NCBI GenBank assembly: GCA_013398055.1
Contig: VZRS01001510.1
Coordinates: forward strand, 597,656-661,655
From: Ifrita kowaldi
Taxonomy: Eukaryota > Chordata > Aves > Passeriformes > Cinclosomatidae
Direction: 5' to 3'
Length of the DNA: 64,000 nt
Part shown: in pieces, positions 62,808 through 64,000 of the stretch
Layout of the letters: each line of letters starts with the position of its first letter
How positions within the stretch are numbered: the stretch's first letter is position 1
Position numbers and translations under genes: made by a program
The notes under the pieces: generated by a model
Databases searched by the model: none
Seen by the model: the letters and a program-made list of their open reading frames with translations, nothing else
What the model was told of the DNA's origin: nothing

Positions 62808-62851
<44 letters not shown>
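62808..62851 (+). repeat. 44-base poly(A) homopolymer
   Basis: This is by far the longest homopolymer in the window. CR1 elements end in an 8-bp repeat and not in poly(A), so it is not a CR1 tail. No AATAAA signal lies in the 30 bases before it and no flanking duplication is obvious, so a retrocopy is not supported. Its exact length is doubtful in any assembly. Confidence 0.9.
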
Positions 62852-62853
<2 letters not shown>

Positions 62854-64000
62854 CAGGAAACAGATGCAAAACAACAACAAGATGCCAGAATAAAATGCAT
62901 CTTAGGCCAGCGCTGGAACACACCGCAATCCCTCACCATTCAAGATGATTTAAATGGATGGAAAAGGGATTAAGGTCTAATCCAGCAGTTGCTCTGTTTG
63001 AATTAATCTCATAGGAGTCAGTCAGGATATGTATATTTCGGGAGGGGAGAAAGAGAAGAAAGAAAGCAAGAAATTGCCGGATCCGGCCCTGAATATAATC
63101 TGAGGAGACTTGAAATAGTTCCTTGTGCCACACTCATTTTAAAAGCTGATTATATGATCCAAACCCTCACAGATATTTCAAACAGAAAAGGTGACATTGC
63201 TAAATATGCTGTTCTTTCTGCAATACTGATCCCCAAGTCTTCCTGCCAATTGTTGGCTGCAGCGGAGGCAGTAGCCATTTCACTCACACTGGCTGGGGCC
63301 CTCTCCATCACTGCAGCGCTTTCCTTGGCTGTGATCTTGCTTTCAAATGCCACTGATTTTCTGGGACAGTCCCAACTGTGAGGAAACTGTCCCACTGAGT
63401 CTTGGGTTTCCTGAGAGCTTGAGTGATTAAAGAGATTCTTCCTCCTTTTGAACTCAAACATTTTCCAGAGCTGCCTTCTCTTCGCTGCGCAACACTATCA
63501 ATCTGAGGCAGGGCACTGAAATATCTACACCAGCACTGCCAAAAACAGCCTTGCATATTTTCAAGCGGTTATGCAGCCTTTAGTAAATCACCTAAGCGTG
63601 AGCAAACTGTGCTTCAGGCAGTGCAGAAAAAGACAAATCCAAATGCTGGGGACGAGGAATATCCAGGGAGGCTTGTGAAGACGCACTGGAAGGGAAGACA
63701 AAATATTGAGTGCTAGCCTCAATCCCACTTTATCAGCAGATTTTTTCCTGCATATGTGGGTGTCGTTTACATGTACAGGTGGATGTATCTGAGGCAGGAA
63801 CCAGCTTGAAGAAAAGGGAATCTTATAACCCCCAGCCCAGTGTGCTCCAGTCCAAGAACTATTGTACTCATTTTAGCAGTTATGACTATGAACAGTGCTG
63901 GGTTTATAGTTCTCCAGCAGTCCTCAGCATCTCCAGAGGGACCAGCAGTTCCTTTCAGAACTGAGATCACTCTTGATGATATTGGAGTATTTAAAAAAAA
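62852..64000. other. Unannotated right end of the window
   Basis: No gene is proven. A plus ATG frame at 63154-63381 (75 codons) has a hydrophobic Ala/Leu-rich middle (residues about 32-63) resembling a membrane segment. The opposite strand is open for 103 codons at 63150-63461 and is rich in Ala, Ser and Glu. At most one can be coding, and neither is recognised. If the promoter near 62.6 kb is real, this is first-intron sequence. Confidence 0.45.

Noticed and set aside
62758..62973. Frame containing a long poly-lysine stretch
   Set aside because: It is the translation of the 44-base poly(A) run.
1..64000. CRISPR array, bacterial operons, tRNA or rRNA genes
   Set aside because: No regularly spaced repeats, ribosome-binding-site-led gene series, or recognisable tRNA or rRNA sequence was seen. 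CR1, LTR and CpG-island content show vertebrate DNA.

Overview
The window reads as vertebrate, and specifically avian, nuclear DNA. There are no dense bacterial-style genes. The recognisable repeats are CR1 LINE fragments, two avian-type endogenous-retrovirus solo LTRs, and a few microsatellites and A-runs. The CR1 copies and the style of the minus-strand LTR point to a bird. A Neoaves lineage is my guess from memory of that LTR family and is not proven by the sequence. Most of the window is AT-rich intergenic or intronic sequence, and no complete protein-coding gene can be supported. Almost all open frames are short chance frames, many without an ATG.

Layout. 281-1285: minus-strand decayed CR1 ORF2 (reverse transcriptase). 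1286-16484: unannotated DNA with small simple repeats. 16485-17270: second CR1 ORF2 fragment, plus strand, covering the linker and start of the reverse transcriptase. 17271-25300: unannotated. 25309-25386: a 78-nt exon-like block with good splice signals. 25701-26283: minus-strand ERVL-like solo LTR. 27551-27616: small CR1 3' end, minus strand. 39416-39871: old L2/CR1-group reverse-transcriptase remnant whose frame is still open. 40423-40621: weak exon-like block. 41939-42479: solo LTR with a perfect 6-bp target-site duplication. 43661-43826: another exon-like block. 43827-60690: unannotated apart from small repeats.

The last 3.4 kb differs from the rest. A 528-bp block is present twice without difference (60691-61218 and 61457-61984). 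The two copies flank a 236-bp GC-rich piece bounded by single N characters at 61219 and 61456, which looks like an unresolved contig overlap rather than a biological duplication. A strong CpG island at 62180-62467 ends at a third N (62468). It is followed by a TATA-like box (62588-62594), a possible first exon ending at a good donor site (62760/62761), and a 44-base poly(A) run. This is the best candidate in the window for the 5' end of a real gene, which would continue beyond 64000.

I did not find a previously undescribed biological system. The points most worth following up are the false-duplication signature and CpG-island promoter at the right end, the ancient LINE frame at 39.4-39.9 kb, the solo LTR with intact TSD, and three exon-like blocks that need RNA evidence.
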